A DNA stretch of 64,000 nt from CAWCGU01 sp963795195 (lineage in GTDB: Bacteria > Actinomycetota > Thermoleophilia > Solirubrobacterales > 70-9): the NCBI GenBank assembly GCA_963795195.1, contig CAWCGU010000006.1, positions 2,852,001 through 2,916,000 of the forward strand, read 5' to 3'. Below the pieces are notes generated by a model that did no database searches, was not told where the DNA came from, and saw only the letters and a list, made by a program, of their open reading frames with translations. Positions 17,367 through 26,466 of this stretch are shown in pieces; within the stretch, counting starts at the first letter, position 1; every line of letters begins with the position of its first letter. A program made the position numbers and the translations under genes.

Positions 17367-20300
17367 GGAGAGGCGTTGAAGTCCGGCGGCACGGCGGAGA
17401 CGGTGACGGTCACCGAGGCGCTCGACGAAGCACCGCCGCCATTCGTTGCGGTTACGGTGAGCTCGTGGACGCCGGGGTTGAGCGGGGTTGAGATCGTGGC
17501 GCCACGGCCGAGCTCTCCCAGCACAGACGAACTCCAGATGATGGATTCGGCGGGCAGGCTCACATCCTGGAGATCGTTGACGTCGGCCACCAGTTGCAGC
17601 GGCTGGCCCTCGACTACCTCGGCGCCGGACGCGGGCGTTGCGATCGAAACGCGCGGGCTCTTGACGGGGACCTTGAATCGGCCGGACGTGGCGATGCTGG
17701 CGAGAACACCGTCGCTGGCGACGACCCGGAAACGCGCTTTGCGCCCGCCCGGCAGCTGGCTGAGGTCGACCCTGTAGGTCCGCTTGCGGAGGCCGCCGGC
17801 GATCGGGACGTAGTTGCGGCCGTCGTGGCTGTAGAGCAGGGAGTAGGTCTGGCGCCCACCGTCTCGATCCTGGGATCGCCAGCGGATCCGCGGCCGCTCC
17901 GGCAGCTTCGATCCTCGTTTCGGCTTCGTGAGTTTCACCGTCGGAGCGTGCGCGGATACAGCCACCGACCTGAGCTTGCGCTGGCCCTTCATGATCAGGA
18001 TCCGGTCGGCGCCCGCCTTGAACGGAACCACCTCGTCGACCGAAGCCTCCGAATCGCCCACCGGCAGATCGCTGACCTGCTTCGGCTCGAAGGGGTATCT
18101 CGCGAGAACCCGGCGACCGTCGCGCAGGACTATCGAGTACGGGCTCCTGCGAGGCCGCTGGGTCAAGGCCAGTTTCGGAAGCACTGTCAACTGCGTGAGC
18201 GACAGTCGCCCGGAGGGCAGCGCCAGCGATCCGCTGACCGACAGGCGCGGGCCGCGGCCCTTACGCCGGGGTGACCGGGATTCGTTTGATCCGCCACGCG
18301 CTCGCCCCGAGGCTGCGCTGCTGAGGCCGGCATTGTCCGGGCAGTTCGCCGGTTCGCCGTTGCAGAGGCTGCGCAGGATGCCGTGGTAGGTGTAGCGGGA
18401 CAGCCACTGCTGGTTGCAATACGTCATCACGTCGGACCAGCCGTCTCGCCAGTCGTAGAGTTGGAAAGGGATCTGTGGAGTAAAGGCCGCGTCCCCCGCG
18501 TCGATCCCCTGGGCGTCCTCACCGGGATTGCTGATCCGGCCCGCGACATACGGGAAGTCGTCGTCGTCGTCTGACTCGCCGCAGACCCCGGGGTGCAGGC
18601 GCCCGAAGGTGTGGCCGATCTCGTGGCCGGCGTACCAGTCACCGTAGCTGCCGTCGTTGTCCCAGCCGAAGCTGTCACCGCCGGTCGGCCCTGATGCGTA
18701 GCGGCCCCCGATGTCGGCGCAGCCGCGCATGAACTCGCCGCCGGCGTCGCTGACGACGCCGTAGTAGCGGGTGTTGGGATTCTGCGCCTGCATCGAGCCG
18801 ACCCACTGTTTGATGCGCGAGTTGAGCGTGTTGCAGAGGAAGCCGGACCGGCTTGTGTCCGTGGCGTCGCCGTCGTCGTCGACGAATCCAGGTGGACCCG
18901 GCTGGACCGGCATCCAGTACTGCGTGTCCAGCACCGCCGCAGTGGGATAGGCACGCTCGAGCCAGGAGTCGATCATGTCGATCTGCGTCTGGCTCGGCTC
19001 GACCGCTGCGCCGCCTCCCCTGGGCATGAAAGGCACCCGCAGGATCCAGATTCGAAACGGGGGGACGGTTCGAAAGCGAACGAGCGCGGGAGAGACAGTG
19101 GCGTTGTCGCACTCCACGCACTCCATCGGCAGCTGCGCCCCTTCGACGAGCAGACGGTCGAGTTCGAGGTGAAGCGGACCCGGTCCAAGCCATTCAGGGG
19201 GCAGTTCGAAGTTGAGGCTGTTGGCGAGTGAGGAGCGGGCACTTTGAAGTGTTGCGTCCGAGCGGACGTTGATCGTGTTCAGGGAGGGGATGCTGAGGGG
19301 GCCGCCGGGTCGCGAGCCGTCGGGACGGACAGCCGTCAGCCTGCCCGTCACGGAGGAGACAGTCAGCGGCAGCGTGCTGGAAGGTCCCGCGTCCAGGCCG
19401 AGATAGACCCGGGCGAACGTCCGCTTGACGCCGTCGGCGCTCGCTGCCACCAGCCGCACGGGGTTGTCGGTGAGCTGCACCGTCTGGCTGACCTCGATCC
19501 TGCCCAGCTGGTGGAAGGCGGTGCCGGCGGGGATCGGTGTGCGCGTCACCTGGCGCGGCTGGCTGGTGCCGGTTCCGGCGCAGTTGGTGGCGCTGATGAC
19601 GAAGTTGTTCGCGCCCGCGGCGAGAAAGCCGTTGAAGTTGACGGGCCCGAACGAGCCGCCGTCGGCGTCGATCAGGCTGGGGTAGACGCTTGAGGTATGC
19701 GGCGCCGGCAACAGCCGCTCAACCGTCGCATTGGTGATCGGGGCGCCGTTGGTCGCGACGGCGCCGCTCATCCGGAAGCTGTCGTTCTGCACAGTCAGAC
19801 CGTTGCTCGGCTGGAAGACGGTCACGCTCGGTGGGCCGCTGGCGCCGCAGGGCGGCGGCGGGCCGACCGTCGTGAACTCGATGTCGTCGATCGCGAGTCC
19901 GCCGGTGTATCCGGACTGAGTCGTCACCTCGACCTTTCTGATCGTCGCCCCGGGCGGGTCGATCAGGATCGGGGTCGCAACCGGGATGTCGGATCCGGTT
20001 GGGTTCAGCACGACACTCTCGGTGCCGAGCGGGCTGGAGGCGCCGTCGAACGCCTTCAGCTGAACGGTGACGGCTTCCATGATCGGGAAGGAGAGACCCA
20101 CCCAGACTCGGACAGAGTCCTGCCCAGTGGTGAAGTCGGCGCGTATCGGGCTGGTGCAGATCTCCACTGTGAAGCAGGGTGACTCGGCGGCTACGGCGCC
20201 GGAGTGGGGAAATCCGGGGCTGGCATAGAGGCCGGACGAATAGTTGTAGGAGTCGATGTCGTTGAAGGTGACGCCCTGGGCGCCGTACTGGACGTTGACG

Positions 20301-20434
20301 ATCACCCGGTGGTCTGGGGCCGGCGGTGCCGGCAGGTCGTCGAACGAGATCACCGCACCTCGCGCGCCGGCGACGGGCATGGCGAGCGCGACCAGCAAGG
20401 CGAGCGTCCCCGTCAGCAGCCGGGAAACTCTCAC
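17363..20434 (-). CDS. large secreted metzincin protease with PKD/Ig-like C-terminal domains
   Basis: About 1,023 residues, exported (signal RLLTGTLALLVALAMPVAGA). The N-terminal ~200 residues form a jelly-roll/anchor-like domain (VISFDDLPAPPAP ... GGLAIDDIEFTTVG), then beta-sandwich modules. The catalytic part has HEIGHTFGRLH, a full HExxHxxGxxH zinc motif, and a Met-turn SDVMTYC about 75 residues later; the paired Cys nearby suggest disulphides. The C-terminal third has a basic linker, a fibronectin/Ig-like segment (YSLLYSHDGRNYVPI) and a final PKD-like strand set. GTG 20434 starts the signal; GTG 20461 is an alternative. It overlaps the facing VOC gene by four bases. Confidence 0.8.
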   Translation of the reverse strand: MRVSRLLTGTLALLVALAMPVAGARGAVISFDDLPAPPAPDHRVIVNVQYGAQGVTFNDIDSYNYSSGLYASPGFPHSGAVAAESPCFTVEICTSPIRADFTTGQDSVRVWVGLSFPIMEAVTVQLKAFDGASSPLGTESVVLNPTGSDIPVATPILIDPPGATIRKVEVTTQSGYTGGLAIDDIEFTTVGPPPPCGASGPPSVTVFQPSNGLTVQNDSFRMSGAVATNGAPITNATVERLLPAPHTSSVYPSLIDADGGSFGPVNFNGFLAAGANNFVISATNCAGTGTSQPRQVTRTPIPAGTAFHQLGRIEVSQTVQLTDNPVRLVAASADGVKRTFARVYLGLDAGPSSTLPLTVSSVTGRLTAVRPDGSRPGGPLSIPSLNTINVRSDATLQSARSSLANSLNFELPPEWLGPGPLHLELDRLLVEGAQLPMECVECDNATVSPALVRFRTVPPFRIWILRVPFMPRGGGAAVEPSQTQIDMIDSWLERAYPTAAVLDTQYWMPVQPGPPGFVDDDGDATDTSRSGFLCNTLNSRIKQWVGSMQAQNPNTRYYGVVSDAGGEFMRGCADIGGRYASGPTGGDSFGWDNDGSYGDWYAGHEIGHTFGRLHPGVCGESDDDDDFPYVAGRISNPGEDAQGIDAGDAAFTPQIPFQLYDWRDGWSDVMTYCNQQWLSRYTYHGILRSLCNGEPANCPDNAGLSSAASGRARGGSNESRSPRRKGRGPRLSVSGSLALPSGRLSLTQLTVLPKLALTQRPRRSPYSIVLRDGRRVLARYPFEPKQVSDLPVGDSEASVDEVVPFKAGADRILIMKGQRKLRSVAVSAHAPTVKLTKPKRGSKLPERPRIRWRSQDRDGGRQTYSLLYSHDGRNYVPIAGGLRKRTYRVDLSQLPGGRKARFRVVASDGVLASIATSGRFKVPVKSPRVSIATPASGAEVVEGQPLQLVADVNDLQDVSLPAESIIWSSSVLGELGRGATISTPLNPGVHELTVTATNGGGASSSASVTVTVSAVPPDFNASP

Positions 20435-20550
20435 GCCTTGCCCTGAGTCAGTGATTTGCACCTGCAGTCCCGCTTCGGACAGTACCCACTGGGACGGGTC
20501 AGAAGCAGTGACCCGGTGGCGGCTGGAGGGCGGCGTTCTAAGTTCAGTGG

Positions 20551-21330
20551 GTGCCTTCCGCCCTGCATGTCGAGGATCTGGTCAAGCGCTACCCGACCGG
20601 GGTGGAGGCGCTGCGCTCAGTTTCGCTACAGATCGAGCCCGGCGAGTTCTTTGGCCTGCTCGGCCCCAACGGTGCCGGCAAATCGACGCTGATCCACTGC
20701 GCGACCGGGTTGGCGCAGCCGACGTCGGGAGCGATTCGGATCTTCGGACACGACGCGATCAGCGATTACGCCGACGCCCGCCAGGCCGTTGGCCTGGCGC
20801 CGCAGGAGCCGAACGTCGACTGGTTTTTGACCGTCGAGGAGACCCTCGATTACCACGCCGGCTACTTCGGGATGCCGCGGCGCCAGCGCCGCGAACGCTC
20901 AAAGGAGCTGCTCGAGATCTTCTCGTTGACCGAGAAGCGCGACGAGCGGACCCGCACGCTTTCCGGGGGAATGAAGCGGCGGCTGATTCTGGCCCGGGCC
21001 CTGATGCACCGCCCGCGCCTGCTGATCCTCGACGAGCCGACCGCGGGGGTTGACATCGAGCTGCGGCTGGAGCTCTGGCAGTACATCGAGCGGATCAACG
21101 AGGAGGGGACGACGATCCTGCTGACCACGCACTACCTCGAGGAGGCCGAGCGCCTCTGCGACAAGATCGCATTCATCGCCGAGGGGCAGATCGCCGCGCA
21201 AGGGACGACCGCCGAGCTGGGGGAGGCCTACGGAGTCGCCAGTCTCGAAGACGCTTACCTGGAACTGGTCGGCCGCAAGGAGCTCTCGCGCTCGCACGTG
21301 CCCGTTGACGTCGAGGAGCTCGCATCGTGA
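20551..21330 (+). CDS. ABC-2 exporter ATP-binding protein (DrrA/NatA type)
   Basis: 259-residue ATPase of an ABC-2-type exporter. Walker A GPNGAGKST, Q-loop GLAPQEPNVD, signature LSGGMKRRL, Walker B LLILDEPTAGVD and H-loop TTHYLEEAE are all intact. GTG 20551 is chosen as the first start after the upstream divergent gene. The stop overlaps the permease start (GTGA), so both subunits are coupled. Cargo unknown; such pairs export drugs, lipids or polysaccharide. Confidence 0.9.
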   Translation: MPSALHVEDLVKRYPTGVEALRSVSLQIEPGEFFGLLGPNGAGKSTLIHCATGLAQPTSGAIRIFGHDAISDYADARQAVGLAPQEPNVDWFLTVEETLDYHAGYFGMPRRQRRERSKELLEIFSLTEKRDERTRTLSGGMKRRLILARALMHRPRLLILDEPTAGVDIELRLELWQYIERINEEGTTILLTTHYLEEAERLCDKIAFIAEGQIAAQGTTAELGEAYGVASLEDAYLELVGRKELSRSHVPVDVEELAS

Positions 21331-22112
21331 ACGTGAACCTCAACCTCAGCGCCGCCCAGATCCGCTTCCTGACGCTTTGGCGCCGAGAGGTCAACCGCTT
21401 CATGAAGATCAAGAAGCAGACGATCGGCGCACCGCTGCTGGAGACCTTCCTCTACATCTCGGTCTTCGGCGCCGCGCTCGGCACCCGCATCAAGGAGCTC
21501 GAGGGCTTCGACTACGTCGTCTTCGTGATTCCCGGCCTGATCATGATGGCCTGGGCGATCAACGCCTTCTCCAACAACGCTTCGTCGATCCTTCAGCAGA
21601 AGTTCCAGGGAGCGATCCAGGACCAGCTCTCCTCACCCGCTTCGCCGCTCGAGCTGCTGATGGCGCTGTCGCTCGGCGGGTTCATGCGCGGCATGATCGT
21701 CTCCGTGCTCACCTTCACCGCCGCTTCATTTCTCGTCGACCTGCCGGTGGAGCACATCCTCGTCCTGATCCCGGGTCTCTTTCTGGTCGGCTTCTTCTTC
21801 TCGCAGCTCGGCGTGCTGATCGGCGTGCGAGCCGAGCAGTTCGACGACGTCGCGGTCGCTCAGACATTCGTGCTGACGCCGCTGATCTTCCTCGGAGGGG
21901 TCTTCTACTCCGCGTCGCTGCTGCCAGAACCCTTCCAGACGATGACCCACTTCAACCCCGTCTACTACATGATCAGCATCGTTCGCTACGGCTTTCTGGG
22001 GATCACCGAAGTCAGCATCCCGCTCTCGATCGCGGCGCTGGCCGTCGCCACCGCTGCGTTGTTCGCCGTCAACCTGCGGCTGTTCAAGCGCGGCTACAAG
22101 CTGCGCGCCTGA
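21327..22112 (+). CDS. ABC-2 type transporter permease
   Basis: 261-residue membrane partner of the preceding ATPase, with six hydrophobic segments (for example VVFVIPGLIMMAWAINAF, HILVLIPGLFLVGFFF). The ABC-2 signature region is TPLIFLGGVFYSASLLPE and the following FNPVYYMISIVRYGFLG is typical of NodJ/DrrB permeases. GTG 21327 overlaps the ATPase stop by four bases. The complex should be a homodimer of each subunit. Confidence 0.9.
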   Translation: MNVNLNLSAAQIRFLTLWRREVNRFMKIKKQTIGAPLLETFLYISVFGAALGTRIKELEGFDYVVFVIPGLIMMAWAINAFSNNASSILQQKFQGAIQDQLSSPASPLELLMALSLGGFMRGMIVSVLTFTAASFLVDLPVEHILVLIPGLFLVGFFFSQLGVLIGVRAEQFDDVAVAQTFVLTPLIFLGGVFYSASLLPEPFQTMTHFNPVYYMISIVRYGFLGITEVSIPLSIAALAVATAALFAVNLRLFKRGYKLRA

Positions 22113-22169
22113 GCTGAGTATCGCCCGCCGCAATCACGGCGAGCGCCACGATGCGGGAGGGCCGCCCGC

Positions 22170-22769
22170 TCAGAGCCCGAGACCGCGCACGCCGCGTTCA
22201 TCCCAGCCGAGGTGGTGGGCGATCTCGTGCCGCACCGTGCGCTCAACCTGGGCCCGCAGCAATTCCGAGTCGTGGCCGAAGTCACGCATCAGCGTGTCCT
22301 GGTAGATGACGATGCGGTCGGGGTAGTAGTCGCGCGCGATCGTGCCGCCGATGTAGTGGCCGTAGGCGTGGTGCTCATGGCCTCGGTTGGAGACGACAAC
22401 CGGTGTGTGCTCGAGCACCTCGAGGAATTCGGCCGGCAGTTCGTCGAGCGCCTGCCTGACCAATTCGTCGAACTCGCTGGGTGGAAACTCCGGCGGTGGC
22501 AACGCTGCGAGCGCGTCGCTGCGGTCCATCAACCGCCGGAACTCCGGCTCCGGAACCTCCTTGCCGATCAGCGCCACCGTGATCCAGGCCGTGACCAGCA
22601 CGATCGCGATGACGCCGGCCGCGATCGCGAGTAGGTCACCGAGTCCGCCGAGGGACGGCGGGTTGGCCAGCAGAAGGACGAGCCCTGTGATGAAGGCGAT
22701 CAGGGCCGCCGCCCGCAGTGGGGGACCAAGGGTCTCCTGCATCAATGAGAGGGTAAAGCCACCCCTCAA
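22170..22769 (-). CDS. membrane-anchored zincin-like metallopeptidase (PF06262-like)
   Basis: 199 residues. Two hydrophobic segments near the N-terminus (AALIAFITGLVLLL, IAAGVIAIVLVTAWITVAL) precede a cytosolic domain of the minimal-zincin type. FDELVRQALDELP and DRIVIYQDTLMRDF lead to the VRHEIAHHLGWDE zinc motif. Family members usually lack the membrane part, so the anchor is unusual. It follows amtB by three bases, probably co-transcribed. Proteolytic activity is not proven for this family. Confidence 0.78.
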   Translation of the reverse strand: MRGGFTLSLMQETLGPPLRAAALIAFITGLVLLLANPPSLGGLGDLLAIAAGVIAIVLVTAWITVALIGKEVPEPEFRRLMDRSDALAALPPPEFPPSEFDELVRQALDELPAEFLEVLEHTPVVVSNRGHEHHAYGHYIGGTIARDYYPDRIVIYQDTLMRDFGHDSELLRAQVERTVRHEIAHHLGWDERGVRGLGL

Positions 22770-22772
22770 GCC

Positions 22773-24029
22773 TCAGCCTGACTGAGTGGCCGGCACCGGG
22801 TCCGTGATGCGGGCATCGGCCGAGACCAGGATCGCGCCCTCGCCCGAGGCGTAAGCCTCCTCGCCGTGCTCGAGCGGATCGAGGCCGAGCGCCTCCTCCT
22901 TCTCGGACGCCCGCAGCGGCATCAACGCCCCCAGCCCGCGCAGGATCAGGTAGGTCATGCCGAACGCGTAGGCGGGAGTCGCCACGGCGGCAATGAACTG
23001 CCAGAGCAACTGGTCCGCGTTGCCGTAGAAGAGGCCGTCGGAGAGGCCGTTCCAGTCGATCTGTGCGAAGAACCCGATGAAGAGGATTCCGGTCAGCCCG
23101 GCGACGCCGTGCGCGGCGAGGACGTCGAGCGTTTCGTCGACCCGCGTGCGCGGCCGCCAGAGGATCACCGCGTAGCAGGGGAAGGTCACGAGCACGCCGA
23201 GGACCATTGCCCACGCGGGGCTGATGAAGCCGCCCGCCGGGGTGATGCCGACGCAGCCGACGATGATTGCGGTCGCTGCTCCGATCGCCGTGATCCGGCG
23301 CCCGCGCAGGTAGTCGAGCAGGAACCAGGTCAGCAGGGTGCAGGCCGGCGTCAGCAGCGTGTTCGCCATCGCCAGCACGCCGTTCTCGTTGATGCCGAAG
23401 CCGCTGCCGCCGTTGAACCCGAACCAACCGAACCAGAGCAGGCCGGCGCCGAGCAACACGTAGACGGCGTTGTGCGGCAGGATCGCCTGGCGCCCGTAGT
23501 CCTTGCGGGCGCCGACCACGATCGCGGCCGCGAGCGCCGAGAACCCCGAGGCCATCTCGACGGCGATGCCGCCGGCGAAGTCGAGCGTGCCGTTCTCGAA
23601 CAACCAGCCGCCGCCGAAGCCCCAGTGCGCGAGCACCGCGTAGACGGCGATCGACCAGACGGCCGCAAATATCAGGTAGGCGCCGAAGCGCATGCGTTCG
23701 ACGACCGCGCCTGAGACCAGCGCCGTCGTGATGATGCAGAACGTCGCTTGGAATGCGAAGAAGACCAAATGCGGGATGGTCGTCCCGTAGAGGGGGTTGG
23801 GCGCGAAGCCGACGTCCTTGAGCAGCGCGAAGTCAAGGCCGCCGATGAACCAGTTCCCCTCGGCGAAGGCGAGCGAGTAGCCCACCAGGGCCCAGGTGAC
23901 TGTCGCCACCCCGAGCGCCGCGACGCTCATCATGAAGGTGTTGAGCGTGTTCTTCTCGCGGGTCAGCCCGGCATAGAACAGCCCCAGCCCGATCGTCATC
24001 AGCATCACCAGGGCGGTGGCGACGATCAT
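22773..24029 (-). CDS. amtB: ammonium transporter, Amt family (variant twin-His site)
   Basis: Eleven-helix ammonium channel. Typical blocks: GLFYAGLTREKNTLNT, FFAFQATFCIITTALVSGA, LWFGWFGFNGGS, GVGITPAGGFISP-like and AAHGVAGLTGILF. The second pore His (AHGVAG) is present, but the first, normally VVHI after DFAGG, reads AVEM, so His is replaced by Glu as in yeast Mep1/Mep3. ATG 24029 is the first usable start as read. However, homologous sequence continues upstream (GVIEGVDSGDTAW), and removing one G at 24084-24085 would create ATG at 24087 overlapping the PII stop. A short charged tail ends the protein. Confidence 0.88.
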   Translation of the reverse strand: MIVATALVMLMTIGLGLFYAGLTREKNTLNTFMMSVAALGVATVTWALVGYSLAFAEGNWFIGGLDFALLKDVGFAPNPLYGTTIPHLVFFAFQATFCIITTALVSGAVVERMRFGAYLIFAAVWSIAVYAVLAHWGFGGGWLFENGTLDFAGGIAVEMASGFSALAAAIVVGARKDYGRQAILPHNAVYVLLGAGLLWFGWFGFNGGSGFGINENGVLAMANTLLTPACTLLTWFLLDYLRGRRITAIGAATAIIVGCVGITPAGGFISPAWAMVLGVLVTFPCYAVILWRPRTRVDETLDVLAAHGVAGLTGILFIGFFAQIDWNGLSDGLFYGNADQLLWQFIAAVATPAYAFGMTYLILRGLGALMPLRASEKEEALGLDPLEHGEEAYASGEGAILVSADARITDPVPATQSG

Positions 24030-24086
24030 CCAGGCGGTATCGCCGGAGTCGACTCCCTCGATGACTCCCAGAATCGTGGCGCTCCA

Positions 24087-24440
24087 TCAGGCACCTACCG
24101 GGGTCACGGCGCTGTGATCGGTCTCGCCCGTGCGAATGCGGACCGCACGCTCGAGCGGCAGCACGAAGATCTTGCCGTCGCCGACCTCGCCGGTGCGCCC
24201 CCCGGCACAGAGGGCGTCGATCGTTGCCTGGACGAAGTCATCGGAGACAGCGATCTCGAAGCGGACCTTGTCCGAAAGGCCGACCTGCACGGTCGTCCCC
24301 CGGTAGGTTTCGACGCGGTCGAGTTCGCCGCCGTGTCCTTGGACGCGGCTCATTGACACACCGCGCACCTCGGCGCGATAAAGGGCTTCGAGGACATCGT
24401 TCGCCTTCTCAGGCCGGACGATGCCGATCACGAGTTTCAC
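24087..24440 (-). CDS. glnK: PII-type nitrogen regulatory protein (GlnB/GlnK)
   Basis: 117-residue trimeric signal protein that binds 2-oxoglutarate and ATP/ADP and gates the AmtB pore. It starts KLVIGIVRPEKANDVLEAL and carries the PII C-signature TGEVGDGKIFVLPLERAV, then RIRTGE. The T-loop reads ETYRGTTVQVGLSDKVRFE. The usual Tyr-51 (RGAEY) is replaced by Val, so covalent uridylylation or adenylylation at that site is impossible. GTG 24440 with GGGAGAAG upstream. Lies directly before amtB, the classic glnK-amtB order. Confidence 0.88.
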   Translation of the reverse strand: MKLVIGIVRPEKANDVLEALYRAEVRGVSMSRVQGHGGELDRVETYRGTTVQVGLSDKVRFEIAVSDDFVQATIDALCAGGRTGEVGDGKIFVLPLERAVRIRTGETDHSAVTPVGA

Positions 24441-24630
24441 GGGCTTCTCCCTCTCTCCGGAGCGTTGGGACCCAGGGAAGCTAAACGAGAAATCTGGGAT
24501 GGGCCAGCCGCTGGTTTCCCAAAGTGCGGCAAGTTCTTGGCCTCCCGCTCGCAGGCTGACCGTCAAGCGCTGAGCTCGGCACCGCTGCGGTGAGCCTGCC
24601 GGCCTGACCTGAAAGGATCCGGCCACCGAC

Positions 24631-26295
24631 ATGGGCAGCTTTGATGAGCACGATGCGATCGTCGTGGGCGCCGGTCTTGCCGGCCTCGTCGCGACGACCG
24701 AACTCGCCGACGCCGGCAAGCGCGTGCTGCTGGTGGACCAGGAACCCGAGGTATCGCTTGGTGGGCAGGCCTTCTGGTCCTTCGGCGGCCTCTTCCTAGT
24801 CGATTCCCCCGAGCAGCGGCGCTTTCGCGTCAAGGACTCGTTCGAGCTGGCCTGGCAGGACTGGCAGGGAACGGCAGGCTTCGACCGCCGTGAAGATCAC
24901 TGGCCGCGGGTGGTGGCCGAGGCGTACGTCCATTTTGCGACCGAAGAAAAACGCGAGTGGCTCAACGGGATGGGCGTTCGTTTCCTACCGAACCCCGGCT
25001 GGCCGGAGCGCGGCGGCTACGACGCCCTCGGTCCCGGCAACTCCGTGCCGCGCTTCCACATCACCTGGGGCACCGGGCCGGGCCTGCTCGAGCCGTTCAT
25101 CCGCCGGATGCGGAAGGCCGAGGAGGTGGGCCTGATCACATACGCGCCCCGCCATCGCGTCGACGCGCTGACGTCGTCCGCGGGCTCCATTGACGGGATT
25201 CGGGGCGCCAGGCTCGAGCCGAGCGGCGTCGAGCGCGGAGCCGACAGCTCGCGGGTCGAGATCGAGGAGTTCGAGGCGCGGGCCCAGGCCGTCCTCGTCA
25301 CATCCGGCGGGATCGGCGCCAACTTCGAGCTCGTGCGCCGCAACTGGCCCGAGCGACTCGGTCCGCCGCCGAAGAACCTGATTTCCGGCGTCCCCCGGCA
25401 CGTCGACGGGCGCATGCTCGCGATCGCCGAGGACGCGGGCGTCGAGCTGATCGGGCGCGACCGCATGTGGCACTACACCGAGGGCATCCGCAACTGGGAC
25501 CCGATCTGGTCGCACCACGGCATCCGCATCCTGCCCGGGCCGTCGTCGATCTGGATCGATGCCACCGGCAAGCGCCTGCCGGTGCCGCTCTTCCCCGGCT
25601 TCGACACGCTCGGCACGCTCGAGCACATCGGCAAGACCGGCTACGACTACACCTGGTTCGTGCTGACGCGCAAGATCATCGAGCGCGAGTTCGCGCTCTC
25701 GGGCTCCGAGCAGAACCCCGACCTGACCGGCAAGAGCGTCGTCGACGTCGTCAGGACACGGGTCAGCTCGGCGGTGCCGGGCCCGGTGCAGAAGTTCATG
25801 GACCACGGCGCCGACTTCGTGGTCGAGAGGGATTTACACGCGCTGGTCGCGGGCATGAACAAGCTCACCGATGAGCCGCTGCTCGACGCCGACGACGTCG
25901 AGCGCACGATCGTCGCCCGCGACCGCGAGCTCGACAACCCCTACGCGAAGGACATGCAGATCGTCGCGATCCACGGCGCCCGCCGCTACCTGGCCGACCG
26001 CATGAGCCGCGTCGCCGAACCGCACAGGCTGCTCGACCCGAGCGCCGGGCCGCTGATCGCCGTCAAACTCAACATCCTCACCCGCAAGACGCTCGGCGGG
26101 CTGCACACCGATCTCGAAGGCCGCGCCCTGCAGCCCTCTGGTGAGCCGCTGCCCGGCGTCTACGCCGCCGGTGAGGTGGCCGGATTCGGCGGTGGCGGCA
26201 TGCACGGCTACCGGGCACTCGAGGGAACGTTTCTCGGCGGCTGCCTGTTCTCCGGCCGCTGCGCCGGGTGGGCGCTGGCTGAAGCCCTGGGTTGA
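24631..26295 (+). CDS. FAD-binding dehydrogenase (KstD/fumarate-reductase-type flavoprotein)
   Basis: 554 residues. The N-terminal dinucleotide motif is AIVVGAGLAGLVATTELADAG, with the FAD_binding_2 insertion LGGQAFWSFGGLF. The C-terminal FAD part is LPGVYAAGEVAGFGGGGMHG followed by LEGTFLGGCLFSGRCAG. Similar proteins are annotated FAD-binding dehydrogenase, related to 3-ketosteroid-delta1-dehydrogenases. The middle (ITWGTGPGLLEPFIRRM, GGLHTDLEG) fits this group. The exact substrate, steroid-like or otherwise, is not determinable. ATG 24631; monocistronic. Confidence 0.83.
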   Translation: MGSFDEHDAIVVGAGLAGLVATTELADAGKRVLLVDQEPEVSLGGQAFWSFGGLFLVDSPEQRRFRVKDSFELAWQDWQGTAGFDRREDHWPRVVAEAYVHFATEEKREWLNGMGVRFLPNPGWPERGGYDALGPGNSVPRFHITWGTGPGLLEPFIRRMRKAEEVGLITYAPRHRVDALTSSAGSIDGIRGARLEPSGVERGADSSRVEIEEFEARAQAVLVTSGGIGANFELVRRNWPERLGPPPKNLISGVPRHVDGRMLAIAEDAGVELIGRDRMWHYTEGIRNWDPIWSHHGIRILPGPSSIWIDATGKRLPVPLFPGFDTLGTLEHIGKTGYDYTWFVLTRKIIEREFALSGSEQNPDLTGKSVVDVVRTRVSSAVPGPVQKFMDHGADFVVERDLHALVAGMNKLTDEPLLDADDVERTIVARDRELDNPYAKDMQIVAIHGARRYLADRMSRVAEPHRLLDPSAGPLIAVKLNILTRKTLGGLHTDLEGRALQPSGEPLPGVYAAGEVAGFGGGGMHGYRALEGTFLGGCLFSGRCAGWALAEALG

Positions 26296-26403
26296 CCGGG
26301 GCCGCGAGGCGGGCCGAGCGGCATCGGTGCTCTTGCATCGCCTGAGGCGTCCGGCCGTAGCGTCCGAGCAGCCGGTACCCTCAGTGCAGCTGCCCGCTGG
26401 GGT

Positions 26404-26452
26404 CTCGCGTCTCCCTCTGCCCTTCCGAGCATCCACCTGAGAGGGAGGCGAG
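26404..26452 (+). promoter_or_regulatory. 5'-leader hairpin covering the ribosome-binding region
   Basis: CTCGC-GT-CTCCCTCT (26404-26418) pairs with AGAGGGAG-GCGAG (26440-26452): 13 pairs with a two-base bulge and a ~21-base loop, ending 14 bases before the ATG at 26467. The purine-rich arm AGGGAGG is the best Shine-Dalgarno-like sequence here, so folding could hide it. Candidate translational control element or thermosensor; untested. Confidence 0.4.
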
Positions 26453-26466
26453 AGAGTGAGGTCGGT

